Both the position numbers and the translations under genes were made by a program. A stretch of 64,000 bases of DNA from Hexactinellida sp. DTS-2022 (Eukaryota; Porifera; Hexactinellida): assembly GCA_028753945.1 (NCBI GenBank), contig JAPNXP010000017.1:62001-126000 (forward strand), written 5' to 3'. Shown here in pieces: positions 35,191 through 47,529 of the stretch. Below the pieces are notes generated by a model. It was not told the origin of the DNA. It ran no database searches and worked only from the letters and a program-made list of their open reading frames with translations. The stretch's first letter is position 1, and each line of letters opens with the position of its first letter.

Positions 35191-35721
35191 CCTAATCTAT
35201 ATATGGCCTGACAGTAGATGTACCAGGGATGCACAAGAACAGGGGCGCAAACTTGGGATGTGCAGCGGGTGCCTGGCACCCTGACGGCTGTCATGCCATG
35301 GTACCAAAGGTGTCTGGCACCCTGGCATTTTCAAACCGAAATTAACCCCACAAACTTAATTTAGCAGATGGCGAGTTAAATATGTTTTAAATTAAGACAC
35401 AAAAACACAAAATGACTAGTTATCCAGAAAAATATATAACTAGGGGATGAACAAAGTGTCGTGGTACCATAGATATTTTGATGAAGTTTACGAACATGAA
35501 ATAGGGTATTTTTCATGGAAACATTTTTGCTCAATTCTGATATTTAATTAATACTAAGTAGTAAAGCAATACTCGTTTAAATTACTAATTGATTGGAAGC
35601 TTATATTCCATAAAATTAAGCATTGAAATTTGAAACTCAAATGATGCATAATTAAAATACCTCCGTATACCATTTAGAGCGAAATTAGTACATATCGTAA
35701 CTCTATATATTTATAACTAGA

Positions 35722-35955
35722 GCGCTTCGCTTGCTAGGTCGCTTCGCGACAAAACACAACCACACACGAACCGCTTAGCGGATGGTGTCTGTCTATACAC
35801 TTCTAACATTGATTATAAAGCGTAAATAGGCCTAAAATAGTCAAATAAAACAATGTGAAATTTAGTGATTACGTCATCATGCGACAATTAGTAGTCATTT
35901 GGCAATCTGGTGTGACCAACGTGTCCGCAACATTAATGTACAAAAACCTGTGGGT
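35722..35955. repeat. GC-rich CGCTTCGC repeat family, copy
   Basis: Matches 61515-61745 over its length: GCGCTTCGCTTGCTAGGTCG, ACACAACCACACAC, then TAAATAGGCCTAAA and CGTGTCCGCAACATTAATGT. A shorter copy is at 43678-43810. Unknown class. Confidence 0.65.
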
Positions 35956-36076
35956 TGTAAATTACACGTACTATTTTAATTCAGTTCAGTATGTTAGTAA
36001 TTGGGAGCCAAGGTAATTAATTAATGCTATTCAGCAGGGTTTGCTTTTTCATAATAAATAGTTTTATACCTCTGCC

Positions 36077-36390
36077 CATAGGCTTCATTAATGGGGGGGC
36101 AGGGGGGCAGGGGGGCAGGCCCCCTAGTTTTTAAAATGGGGGGGGGGCGAGTATCCCAGGCCCCCCCCAGTTTATTAAACCTCGATGTTTCATAGATTGA
36201 TTGTTTTTACAATGAATGCGACAATTCATTCTACAGATTCATTCGCAAGGTGTTACAAAAACAAATTGTTAATTTATTGTTAATTGTGAAATGAATATTA
36301 ATAATGGGATAATATTAATAATTAGGTATAGAGATAAACTCTTTTTGGCCCCCTAAATTTTGAAAGGATACCAAAATATCGACGCCTACG
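36077..36390. mobile_element. hAT-type MITE, CATAGGC family, with G/C runs
   Basis: Ends CATAGGCTTCAT and CGACGCCTACG are flanked by a perfect 8-bp duplication CCTCTGCC (36069-36076, 36391-36398). Long runs of G and C lie inside. Same family as 16730-17696. Confidence 0.85.
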
Positions 36391-37379
36391 CCTCTGCCAC
36401 TCTACATTGTATCGATAGAGCATTTATGAGATTGACGTAATAACACATCACAAATAGAAGAATTTGATTGAAGCCAAACTGCATTAATCCAGTATGCATT
36501 TTCAGAAATAATATAGGTGAGAAGTAAATCACCAAACCTCAATATGTGCAATGAGGCAGCAGTAAGTTACATTTTAATTGATACCTGGCGCAAATTAAAT
36601 GTGAAAATTACAAAAATTTGAGGAATATAATTTAATGTATAATGTGATAAAATTTAGTGTCGTCGACTGAATCAAAATTTAAGAGCTAAATGCAAATTAG
36701 TTCCTACATGACGTTATAATCCCATAAATGGCTTCACGAGTGTCACATCTTATGTTGCCTTGTGATATAAAATTGTGGGCGAATCGGATAAAAACTGAGT
36801 TATTACCAAATATGTACTTTATGACGTCATAATCCCGTTATTTCGTTTAGAAGACGAATAGATAGATTACCCCTGCATGCAAATTTTCAGAATTCTAGAG
36901 CACAAGATATTTCCTATAAATTCTGGACAAACATACACACAGACAACAATCGTGCTTTGAATATATAGATTGATATAAATTCCGAATTTTTGCGGCGCAT
37001 TCTACAAAATTTCATTTTCCCGAGGGTAACGAGTAATAGGAAACAGCGATCCATTACATAAAATGTTAACCAGAGCATAAAGTTATACATTTATATTGGC
37101 TGTTGAATTGCAGTAAGTGAGATTTATAAGATTCGGAGGGAGTTTAAAACAAATTAAGGTTCCTAAGAGTCACTATATAATTCCTCTGACGACTTGGGGT
37201 AAAAGAACAGACTACGTAACTATGAACTATTCACGGTATTTAACCATGTATAATTTCAAGTCGTAATGCAAAATACAAACAATATAGAGAATATCTAATT
37301 TATCCGAGATTAAATGGATTTTAGTGAATATTACTGCAATAGAGGTGGGCAACGGTGATAATTGTCTCTCTTAACTAAC
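36391..37379. other. Intronic, no gene seen
   Basis: A stretch at 36800-36970 (GCAAATTTTCAGAATTCTAG, ACATACACACAGACAAC) resembles 58900-59010 and may be the 3' tail of a non-LTR element. Nothing else recognised. Confidence 0.3.
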
Positions 37380-37384
37380 GGTAT

Positions 37385-37554
37385 CAGGGCTGCATTTAGG
37401 GGGGGGCGGGGGGGGGCTTTCCCCCCCCCCTGGGTTTCCTTTTCCCCCCCCTGAGCTGCCCCCGGACCCCCTTAGTTGGATGGGCTTCGCCCCCCTTATT
37501 TCTTTAACCAACCCCATTTGCCCCCCATGACCTAAAAACCTGTATGCAACCCTG
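37385..37554. mobile_element. G-run MITE, TIR CAGGGCTGCATTTAGG
   Basis: Ends CAGGGCTGCATTTAGG / CCTGTATGCAACCCTG with GGTAT on both sides (37380-37384, 37555-37559). The interior is dominated by G and C homopolymers. hAT-like terminus, but the visible duplication is 5 bp. Confidence 0.65.
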
Positions 37555-37811
37555 GGTATACAATTGCAATACATTCTATAAATAACTATTATTCATACAT
37601 AAACTTTAGTAATTTCCAAAGCGATCCATTTTTCAAAGTATGTTTTAGAGTTTAAATTCAGAAATTTATTCTTCAAAAAACAATTGCTAGCGGCGCTGAG
37701 ATAAGAAAGGAATGGTGTTTGACAACTAGGGCACTCAAATCTCCATAAATCAAAACTCTCAAATTCTATCCTCGAAATTGAAATTGAAAGTTGAATACAC
37801 ACAGTTATAAG

Positions 37812-38088
37812 CAGGGTTGTTTGATTTAAATCAAAAAAGTCGGACTTTTTTTATTTAAATCAGATTTTTTATATCTATTGTTTTTTGCGAAAAGAAAAGA
37901 AATACATTGATAATGAGTCATTATCAATGTAATTAATCTATTAGTCAAATAATATACGCCAGTGTGATATAGATTGTAAAAAAACAATTAAAATCAAAAT
38001 TCTGATATTAATCAAAAAAGTCTGATTTAAATCAAAAAAGTAGGACTTTTATATTTTTTCAAAAAAATCATGATTTTTATCAAGCCTG
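37812..38088. mobile_element. hAT-type MITE with GATTTAAATC repeats
   Basis: Ends CAGGGTTGTTTGATTTAAAT and TTTTTATCAAGCCTG are flanked by a perfect 8-bp duplication GTTATAAG (37804-37811, 38089-38096). Several GATTTAAATCA palindromes with adjacent AAAAAGTC blocks sit subterminally. Confidence 0.88.
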
Positions 38089-38528
38089 GTTATAAGATAT
38101 TGAAGTGGAGGAATTGGAAATATCTTTCTTCGAATATAATTTTGACTTGCAAATACTGTGTATAGCACATCGAACAAAAAAGCCAAGGACTGGCGAATTT
38201 CTGTCATCGGTGAAAAAACCGAAATTTCGGTGGATAAGCGAAGAGTAAGTGATCAGGTCTGTTTGGAGAGTTTCAGCGTTATCAGGTTCCATATCACACA
38301 ACAAAGTCTTAACAAATTCCTTCAGCAAAGTCTGAAATTGCTGTTTTGACTTTGGTAAATTTTAAGATTTGAGAGTTTAATTCTACGTTCACTCTCAAGA
38401 ATATGGCAGATAGAGATGTTGTAATTACAACCGGACATTAATCTGTAAACACAAAATGTTTACCAAGAGAATCGTTTTGTAGAATTGAAGAAAATCCACA
38501 ATCATCGCTGCTTAAATAGTTAACGATT

Positions 38529-40168
38529 TTATGGTGTAACTTGACAAGTGTGAATTAAGATGCTAAAGGTCTCTGAACTATGTTTTCCTACTCTACCGCT
38601 ACAACTAAAGCACTTCAACTCTGAAGCCAAGAAACAAACATAGAGAAAAAGAAAAAGATAATTTAATTGAGAGTTTGGTTGAAATATTATTCTTTCATTA
38701 TACAACAATATACCGCATTTATGTTGACTGATCCCAAACTGCAAGAGCCAAAGGGACAATTTGTCTCTCAAGAAGTGATGGCCAAACAATTTCGGATTTT
38801 AAGTTATGAGCTATCTTAGCAGTTGAATATTGCTCGGACTTTTAAATATTCCTGAGATATTTGAATGAAGCGTTTGAAAGGTGATAAGGAAAAGTTTCGC
38901 AAAAGTAATGATCAATTGATGGAAAGGTAAATGTTCTATTGGTATCCTTTGATTTAACCAATTATTTCGGGTCACTATGTGAACTGGATTAAATATCAAT
39001 AAAATTGATCTAATAGGGTGTGATGGGATTGGGCAAGTTAGCTGCGCTACCAGCTAGAGACATGAATAAATTCACATTTAGTTGATAATTGTCTGTGCAA
39101 ATTACTACCACCTTAAGACCCGATGTCAATAATAACTTGCTTTACAACTGGAAGTAAGTCAGAAGATTTTGCATTACAACATAGAAGAATTCTCACAATT
39201 CTGACCACTTTGTTAAAGGCTTTTAACTTGAAAAGCTAAGACAGTCAAAGCTGAATCAAATTAAAATGAACTACCGTATTTACTCGAATAGTAGCCTAGG
39301 CGATTATTGTTTTTTACTCCATTTTTGGACCAATAATTTTGAGCAATTTTCTAGAATATCACATTTTATTACAATTTATTTATGATAATCGGTTGATAAT
39401 CGTATTGTGAGTTATATTAGATATAAATGTTTACTCCGGGTAGCAGTAATAAATGTTTATTTGCTACTTTAGGGGGGCGATTATTGGAGGTAGGCGATTA
39501 TTCGAATAGAGGCTACTATTCGAATAAATACGGTATTTTCAGGATGTGTTGAATAGGTTTTTACAAAGAGGAGCCAAAGATTTACCCCCCTTATAAGTCT
39601 AATTAGACCTTACAAGATTTCGTCTAACAGGAGAAGTAAATGTTTCTTGAAATCTGTTGAATTCTTTGCATGCCACCTTCAGATAATCTACAACACTTGT
39701 GTCCATGCCAATATTTGAATATAGCCTTCGGAGAGTGGATGGATAAGGGAGAGAGATGCATTCTAGTGATTGCAGATAACGGTAACAACCTGAAGAGATT
39801 AATTGGGCCTTGAGAGAAAGAACCAATGTTAAGACATTATAACGACAGTTGTTCTTTGAAAGTTGACACAAAATAAATCATAGCAGATTTAAGATGCTTC
39901 CTTCTTGACAAGTTGTCAATTTCTTTCTGCTGGATTCCATCAATATCAGAACAGAAAAAGTGTTTCTCTCCTTTTTATGTTCTGCACGACACAACTCAAG
40001 AGATTGATAAAAATTCCGGATATCAATTTCATCTCGGTCTAAACGATCTGGGTGTTCAGAAGATCCTTGTAAGTATGAAGGACAGTTAGGTAGATTGACG
40101 GGCTTGGCATATTTCGAAGACCAGTTTTTCTTGAAACTTTTTTCTTGAAAGTTTTTCTTGAAACTCAT
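38529..40168 (-). pseudogene. P-element/THAP-type transposase relic
   Basis: Broken minus-strand frames line up with a P-element-like transposase. In order: LPNCPSYL (near 40080), CYRYLQSLECISLPYPSTLR (near 39750), and, after the nested MITE, VVVICTDNYQLNVNLFMSLA and FNPVHIVTRNNWLNQ (39100-38940), the usual D-x-H...RNNW region. Frameshifts and stops are frequent, so it is not functional. A MITE at 39274-39534 lies in its middle. Confidence 0.65.
39274..39534. mobile_element. TA-flanked MITE inside the P-element relic
   Basis: Inverted ends CCGTATTTACTCGAATAGTA / ATTCGAATAAATACGG flanked by TA (39272-39273, 39535-39536). Related to 13816-14053. Confidence 0.85.
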
Positions 40169-40253
40169 GGGAATATAGAATTCTATATTCCCAAAACATT
40201 TCAGAACATTTCAGAAACATTTCAGTTCAGTATTCCCAATTCAGTATTTCCAA

Positions 40254-40330
40254 AACATTTCAGTGACAATGATGTGGTATTACTTCACTTCTATAGAAGT
40301 GAAGTAACACATCATTGTCACTGAAATGTT
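40254..40330. repeat. 77-bp near-perfect palindrome
   Basis: Arms AACATTTCAGTGACAATGAT... meet at CTTCTATAGAAG. Preceded by four AACATTTCAG repeats (40195-40265). Probably a very small MITE; duplications not clear. Confidence 0.7.
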
Positions 40331-40485
40331 TCGCACAAATTAAGACTTTCACCAACTCACATGTATCTTCTCTATGAAGAAATCTTCGCTATTCCTCCTG
40401 CACTTCTTTTGACCAATGGTCAACATTAACACAGGAGTGTAATTAGTACCATCGTAATTGGAGGAATAGTTGGCCACACTACATC

Positions 40486-40622
40486 CAGGGGTGGATCTAG
40501 GGGGGTGCAAATTTTTTTAATCCTATTAGAAAAACTTGGACGAGAATATTTAATGAAAAAAACTCATCCAAAATTTGCACCCCCCCCCCCCCCCCCAATT
40601 TTAGTGGCTAGATCCACCCCTG
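40486..40622. mobile_element. hAT-type MITE, TIR CAGGGGTGGATCTAG
   Basis: Ends CAGGGGTGGATCTAG / CTAGATCCACCCCTG are flanked by a perfect 8-bp duplication ACTACATC (40478-40485, 40623-40630). A long poly-C run lies inside. Confidence 0.92.
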
Positions 40623-40630
40623 ACTACATC

Positions 40631-42429
40631 TATTTGGCATATTGCTAAGAAAGACACACACAAATATTAATTAATTTGGGAATTAGGAAGAAAATGTAAA
40701 TAATATTTTCAAGTAATACAGGTAGGCAAATACTGATAGTTATCCTATACGTACTATATTATCGTAATAAAATGAAAATTAAATATTATGGTTTGTTTGT
40801 AAAATAGACTTGAAGTAATCCATGGTGATGTATAACTCTTACCGTGAATAGGCTATAGTTCCGTAGGCTGTGGGGTAATAGGTATAACTAAACTCGTAAA
40901 TATTACTTTTAGTAACATTTTCCATCTGTATAATGTGTAAATTATAATATTTCTTGGGAAATATGCCTTGCTGTGATTCAAATATATGATAATAAGAATG
41001 GATGGATAATTAAGGATTATTATAAACCAAATTAAACTATTAAATGAATCACCATCGATCGTCCTGAACTACATTTAAGATTAAGACTAATTAAAGAGAC
41101 TATTTTATTTTTGATGATGACAATCAGTTGGTTACAATTAATAACCTATATGTCAAAATAATATTACGCAAGTGGGTAATTGCTTCTAAAATGCGGATTC
41201 CTTAATTAACAACAGCCATTTTAAAACTAAAGTGGAGTTGGTTTATTAGCAACCAATTTACAGGTAGCGATCAAAAACATGAGGAATTCTATAAAGTCAA
41301 GTATGCCCCCTATTAGCAACTTGCTTAATAACAATATTCGTTAATTATCAACCTATTTTCTGGTGCTAAGTGTAGATCTGTTCCCCTACAAGCAACTCCA
41401 AGTTACTAATAGACTAACAACAATTACATTACTCGCACAAATAATAATAATCATTTACTATAGGTTGATCATGTGACTTGATAATTTTTCCAAGTAGAAC
41501 TTGCTTAATAAATATATGCTCTCATGATTTCAGTACTCTGAAGTAATTATATACTATTTTATTTTCATTTTCAAAATGTTTTATTATCCAAAGTGGGTTC
41601 TCTGGTAATACTGGTATATACCTTTCCCAGACAATTTTCACAATTTTCCAGGAAATCTGTATTCTCTTATGAAATCAGTAGCTGATCAAGAAATAACGTG
41701 AGGAGGAAGATAATGTGTATTTTCATTATCATTAATAAAACTTACTATATTAATTAAGAGAATGAGAATGACGAATAACTACGTGAAATCATGTTTTATT
41801 CTTTTTAAAGGAAATTCCTCTATTAGTAACTTTGCCTATAAGCAACTCTTTATGCAACAAAATTCGATTTGCTAATTTGTGTGGTAATTTGAGCGGTTCC
41901 TCCAATTGTAATGATTGTTGCGGGTAAAGCGAGGTTGGAGCAGTGCCACTCGGGGCGGGTCAAATGCGGGTTGGGTTGGACCCACTCTGACCCGCGCAGT
42001 GCATTAATCTGGTGCTATGCTAAGATTGATGGTAAATATATCCAGAAATTCGGCGCTAATGAAACAATTTTGAACTTCTGTGCATCGTTGAGCATGAATA
42101 ATAGACAATAATGAAACTTTGTGCGTATTAATAGGAATCATGACTTCCGGTTAATTATGTAGTAATATGGTAGCATAATGCTAGGTACAGAATGGCATTT
42201 TCTAATACGCTACAGAACGGATTGTTCTTGAAGTATTGGAGAGGTCTCTTTCAACGCTTTTTCAAGTATACCGTTTGTGAATCCAAACAGGTTTGGATAC
42301 AGACAAATCACTAATAAGTCTCTGCAAAAGATTTGCTTTGTCAAGACATCGAATGAATGATATGATAAACAATCTGAATCCAGATCTACATGTAAGTTAA
42401 CTATTAACGAACTCTGTTGATTTAAAGTG
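40631..42429. other. Intronic, no gene seen
   Basis: AT-rich, no ORF of note. At 41935-42005 a short GCAGTGCC...GACCCGCGCAGTGC inverted repeat resembles the ends of the 45078 hAT element and may be a tiny relative. Confidence 0.35.
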
Positions 42430-42860
42430 CAGGTTGTGAATAAATCATCTATTTTTTCTCAAATAAAATAAAATCAAACCATTTAGGATTTCAAATCATT
42501 TCAAATCAAAACAAATATTTGAAATTTCAAATAATTTCAAATCAAATCAAATCAAATATTTGAAAATTTCAAATCATTTTTCAAATCATTTCCGAATCAT
42601 TATCGAAACGTATACGGATTTGAAAATGATCTTATATATTTGAAATTGATTTGAAAATGACGTCTGAAAGCGTTTTGGAAATGATTTGAATAATTTGTTG
42701 AATAATTTGAAAATATTTTGAAAATATTTCAAATCAAATCAAATCAAATCATTTGAGAGTTCAAATAATTTCATATCAAATTAAATTAAATAATTAGCCA
42801 ATCAAAATTATCTTATATCAAATCAAATAATTCAAATATTTGATATGATTTACAACCCTG
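42430..42860. mobile_element. hAT-like MITE full of CAAATCAAAT repeats
   Basis: Ends CAGGTTGTGAATAAATC and GATTTACAACCCTG. The interior is (CAAAT)n with TTTGAAAT complements. The flanking 8-mers (TTAAAGTG / ATTACATG) match poorly, so duplication is unproven. It interrupts the gag-like frame at 42861. Confidence 0.55.
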
Positions 42861-43650
42861 ATTACATGATCTGTCTTTTCCGTCACTATTCGTTCCCTTC
42901 GATGAAGAAATAGACTGACTTAAGCCTGCAGTTTGAGAAACACTCTTTGGACAATATTTCCAATTATGATGTCGTCTACAGAAACAACAACCTTGCTCAT
43001 GTGAAGGAAAGGTTGATTTGGGACCATTATACACGGTTGCTTCATCATTAGTTACGAGCTTCTTTACAAGTTTGTGGTTCGAAAGGAGCATGATCTGATA
43101 ACTGGTAAGCGACTATTGCTGGGATAAATTTAATAACGACTCACGCAGGGGTTTTTTTGAGACCTTGGTTTAACTCAGCGTGGCCTTGGTGTAACTCAAC
43201 ACTGCAGCTGCCGCGGCCGACCTGAATCGTGGTGTAACTCAAAAAATCTTGGTGAAAATTTTACACAAGAAAGGCCTCAAAAAAATCCTGGACTCACGCA
43301 TCAGTTGAAAGCGCTTGGCCTTGAACGCTTGAAGATCAAAATAGCTATTCCTCAGACTGGTTCCCAAGTGAATACACGAAGTACTTGTATCACTACATGC
43401 CGATTAACATAAGAATTGAAATTGGTTGCCGAGCATCGACTGTTTCAGCCGAACGTGTGACTTCTCGAACGCATAATTGGTCAGCATTAAAGCGATTTAC
43501 ACAAGCGTGAAGCATATATTTCTCATAAAAATTATGCTTCCGTGCTAGCTTAATCCTATCGTTCTCTCCCACAAGTGAAATCGCTATTAGGTTTGTTGTC
43601 ACATCGTACAGTTGGTTATACATAAAAGTATGTTGTGCATCGAAAGTCAC
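42861..43650 (-). pseudogene. Retrotransposon gag-like relic (BEL/Pao-like?)
   Basis: Minus-strand frames at 43650-43393 and 43091-42861, interrupted by the hAT MITE at 43146-43290, have a Cys/His knuckle (CCFCRRHHNWKYC) after a helical-looking region. The C-x2-C...H...C spacing and position suggest a BEL/Pao-type gag, but no protease or polymerase is recognised nearby. Family assignment is tentative. Confidence 0.35.
43146..43290. mobile_element. hAT-type MITE with GGCCGCGGC repeats, copy 2
   Basis: Ends CAGGGGTTTTTTTGAGACC / AAAAAAATCCTG flanked by a perfect 8-bp duplication GACTCACG (43138-43145, 43291-43298). Inverted relative of 33705-33901. Confidence 0.88.
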
Positions 43651-43677
43651 GATATTGCAATTAAATATTTAAGAAAA

Positions 43678-43810
43678 CTAGCGCGCTTCGCTTGCTAGGT
43701 CGCTTCGTGGCAAAACACAACCACACACCAACCGCATCACGGTTGGTATTCGGTTTAATTTGTACTTTTAACAATAATTATATCATAAATAGGCGTAAAA
43801 TAGTCAAAGA
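43678..43810. repeat. GC-rich CGCTTCGC repeat family, short copy
   Basis: GCGCGCTTCGCTTGCTAGG, ACACAACCACACACCAACCG and CATAAATAGGCGTAAAATAG, matching 35722 and 61515. Confidence 0.6.
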
Positions 43811-44764
43811 GCAAGGGTTTCAAAATTAAATAGCCATTTATCGAAAATTCGGACCCACTATCTGAGAGTAGCAATTACAATTCAAAGTCTCTAAATGACA
43901 ATCCATCGGTTCAAATAGTTAATCAGTTACAATATCACATTGTCTTCAAATATCGAAATTAATTGAAATCCCATATACTAACTCCTCCGATTAGTTGCTC
44001 CAATTATTTACTGTGTGCAAATGTTCAAAGAGAGAGTACTGTATATCATAAATACCTGGCCAGGGCTTATAAAAATTTTGAATATAATTTATAAATCAAA
44101 ATCATTAAGTGCATTTAATTTTGATTTAATTAATTCAAAATCAAAACTCATTATGATTTTAGCACTTCAAATCAAAATCAAATGTGTTGTGGGTGATTTT
44201 ATATTCCGTAAATCAAAATCAAAATCATTGATTTAAGTAGTATTTCAAAATCAATGATTTTTAATATGTATCACTGAAATTTATTATTACCTGCCAACAG
44301 TCCAGACTCCAGGGAAGTATCCCTTTTTTCAGGAGTCTAGGAATACCATGACTGTTTCATCGTATTGAATTTACTAAAGAGATTTTGTAGCACCAAATAA
44401 ATTATCTCCATAAACAAATAAATAATCTTAATGAACATTGAGCGTTTTGGACTTTCGCGGAGGTAGAAATGTGGCGAAGGAATTCTTGGTATATGCTAGG
44501 AATTTGTCTGAAATACATTGACAGGTATGATTGTGGCGCAACCCATTGGTTGAAACCCCTGACATAGAGTGACTGGTAACACCAATTAAATGGCCAAAGG
44601 ATGGAGAGAAAATAGCGAAGACTGTATAAAGATTAACTATATATATAGGAGACAAGTATTCGAAGGATTTAATAGGATAATTGATAATAAGATGGTGATA
44701 TACACGTATAACTATACTTTCGTCTAAGGCACATCAGAATATTACACGTAATGGGTTAGTTAGA
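43811..44764. other. Intronic, no gene seen
   Basis: 44052-44275 is rich in TTTGATTT/AAATCAAA repeats beginning CAGGGCTTATAAAAA and ending CACTG, possibly another hAT-like MITE; no duplication found. Otherwise nothing. Confidence 0.3.
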
Positions 44765-45077
44765 GATCTAGGAGGGTTGACTCAAAGTTGAAGGTGTACT
44801 GCCTGTTCGCAGGCTCCGTGGTGGTTTGAAGGATCTATAGAAGTGGTCAGTGTCTTGTGTAAAGGTGACCAAGGGAAGTTTTTTTGGCAGACGCGCAACG
44901 GTGCAGGTTTCAGGTTATGTGGATGTCCGGGTGGCGGTGGTGAAATGGGGGGAAAGAAGAAGAAGTATCTGCCAAGACAGATTTGGATGATCGGCTAAAG
45001 CAAGGTGCTTTAAAAACCGAAGGTTGTGGTGAAGTTGGTTAAGGGTTCGGGCAGTGGCACCAGTCTGGCCTATATAT

Positions 45078-45717
45078 TAGAGCACTGCGCAGGGCGAATT
45101 AAAAAATGCGGTTTGCGGGACCCGAAACCCGCGGATTGTTGCGGGTCAAAGGATCAGAATGTTTGTGGGGCGGGTCGGGTGCGGGTCACGGAATCGTCTT
45201 GCGTTCGGGTGCGGGTCAGAGATTCTTACTGCGGGTCAGCGCGGGTTTGCAGCAAGAGTTCTCTTTAAGGATTATTTGGGGGCGCAGTGTCCACTAATTG
45301 TAACAATGTACCCTCTATAGTTCCTAAACAAATTAATGATCAATATAATCTTAAGATGGCAGAAGTCTTGCGATGGAAAGAATTGTACGGTGAATTATTT
45401 CGTAATCCCGAATAATAAACTCGTAATTCTATCTTCAAATTTCCGCCCAAAAACATATTGCCGTCTTCTTTATTCCTTAAGGATGTAAATATTTTTGTGC
45501 CCGCATTGTGCGCCGAGTGTTTACACCTATTATATAAACCTAGCGATAATACTGGTGATCGAGTGTTGGTGCGGGTTGGGCGCGGATTCATGTGTGTTAG
45601 TTGCGGGTTGGTGCGGGTTCATTTGTTTATATTGTCGGATTTTCGGGGTGGGGCGGGTCAATCACTAATAGATGCGGGGCGGGTGCGGGTCCCGCATATG
45701 ACCCGCGGAGAGCTTTG
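45078..45717. mobile_element. hAT-type element with GCGGGTC repeats
   Basis: Ends TAGAGCACTGCGCAGG and CCCGCGGAGAGCTTTG are flanked by a perfect 8-bp duplication CTATATAT (45070-45077, 45718-45725). GTGCGGGTC-type motifs repeat near both ends. It lies in the 3' part of the reverse-transcriptase relic. Confidence 0.85.
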
Positions 45718-45899
45718 CTATATATAAGGCAAGGTGACGAGGGGAAAATATGGCGTAAACACACCTGTACATCAGGCAAGGTATTATTGGGTGGTGTAAG
45801 GTGGTCTCAAAAAAATGTGCTAGGATTCGCAGACGATACAACCATCTGCAGAGGTGGTGAATTGAGAGTGGATAGACGGATTAACGTAGGAGAGTAAGG

Positions 45900-47420
45900 A
45901 TTTCAGAGGCGACATTGGTAAGATGGGAACGAGGCGGTAGGGGCGAAGGGCAAAGGGTTGTAGTTGGTTTATGGTTGGTCGGGTGGCAGAGTAGGCGTAG
46001 TTTAATGTATCTATGTCAGAAGGAGGTTCTTTAGGGATTTTTGAAGGAAAATAACAGATTAGGGAAATCTCGGTGGTTACATCAATCGCATCACGGCCGG
46101 AGGTTCGAAGGTTTCCCAATTCCTTGAGAGGCAGGTTGTAATGTTATGTTGGGATCAGAGCAGATGGCAGAAAGCCGGTGGACAGTTGAAAGGTACGATT
46201 TAAGTACCATTCGGCGATGTGGGTGATAAGAGTGGGGGTGAATAGTTGGAAGGGGTTGGGACAGAAATCATGAAGGTCCGCATGGTAGCCGGCGTCCTGA
46301 AAGGTGTTGGTTTTTTCAGGAAAGAGGACAAAAGGTGCAAAAACAGGTAAAATAACTTCTGGTGGATGGGTAGAGTATAAATTGTCGAAGTATAGTGAGA
46401 TGGCAACAGGAGGGACAAGGTTTAAGAGTGTGTCTAATTGGTAGGCAGTGAAGAGTCTGGCTATTTCGAGGGCTAATGGTAGACCCATAGGAAGGTCTGT
46501 GGTCCGAGATGATAATATAGATCTCCGTTGGTGAGAAAGTTGTAGGCGAGGAGGTTAACGAGAACAAGACCTTCTGAAACAGCGGTGGGATGGTAGTGGT
46601 CGAATACTTCAAGTGCAATGTCGTGTGGAATAGAGGGGTGAAAGGCTTTAATGTCGTAGTGATTTATGGCAGGTGGGGGACCAGAGATGGACAATTGTTC
46701 GATAACCTTGTAGACGTCATCTGCAAGGGAGTGGGTGTTGAGCAATAATTGGAGAGAAGAGGGGTCGCGGCAATTTAGAAGCTAAGGAGGAGATGGAAGA
46801 GAGGTGGTTCGTGATGGGACGGACGTAAGGGGTTATTGCGTATGGGTCGAAGGTGTAAATGTTAGTATTAGTAGTAAGGGTAGAAAGGAATGTGTCTTTG
46901 TGTGTCTTCACCTTAAAGTAGAAAGTAGGAGGGCGATCAACAGTAATGTATGCCTTGGTGTCTGGGATAAGGTGGTAAACTTCCTTTCGAAGGGTAGTTA
47001 CTTTTGAAAAGTACCAAGAGAGAGGCACCTGTTTGAATTGTAGGAGGTAGGTTGAGTAAATAACTTGGAGTTGGGTATCATCGAAGATCACAATACCAGA
47101 TGAGCGGTGGGTGGAGAAGAGGCGAAGGGCATATTTCGACACGAGTTTGCGGAAAGCTGAAAGGAGTAAAGAAAATGTTTTGTGTGTTGTATGAGCTTCA
47201 CGTAGGGGGAATTTGGTAAGTGGGGGTGCATTCAGATCTAAGTCGAGGATTGAGAAGTAAGGAGGCAAAAGGGGTTGGAATTAGGGGGAGCAGGTGTTTG
47301 GAATGATAATCCATAGGTCATAAGACGTTGGAGTATTAGGGCGACATGGATTGGGAGAGTATTCGCATAAGAAAACTTGTGGCGGGGTCGCAGGATAGGT
47401 AGAGAGGGATGGGAGTATGA
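45900..47420 (-). pseudogene. Reverse transcriptase relic, Penelope-like
   Basis: Successive minus-strand frames (47268-46717, 46745-46473, 46488-46144) form a reverse transcriptase fold signature: PPTFYFKVKTHKD (KxHK-type motif), VRPITNH, HYDIKAFHPSIPHD (motif A), DLPMGLPLALEIARL (motif B) and LYFDNLYS in the place of YxDD (motif C). The KxHK motif suggests Penelope-like elements. Frames are broken at two or more points. No GIY-YIG endonuclease was seen, so an endonuclease-deficient lineage or loss are both possible. Base composition is more GC and strongly C-rich on the coding strand compared with the flanks. Confidence 0.5.
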
Positions 47421-47423
47421 CCG

Positions 47424-47503
47424 ATATAGATAGGACCGACATTTAGGAACGACATAGGACATTTAGGACCGACATAGGACATTTAGGACCGACATTTAGC
47501 TTA
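47424..47503. repeat. Minisatellite, GGACCGACAT units
   Basis: About four ~20-24-bp repeats of AGGACCGACATAGGACATTT type at the upstream edge of the reverse-transcriptase relic. Confidence 0.75.
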
Positions 47504-47529
47504 AATACAAGTAACGATAGAAGATAATA

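Noticed and set aside
42422..42868. 8-bp target duplication of the CAAAT-rich element
   Set aside because: Flanking 8-mers match at only about half the positions.
45026..45897. Several overlapping + strand frames rich in Gly/Val/Arg
   Set aside because: They read the GCGGGTC repeats of the 45078 hAT element and lack family motifs.
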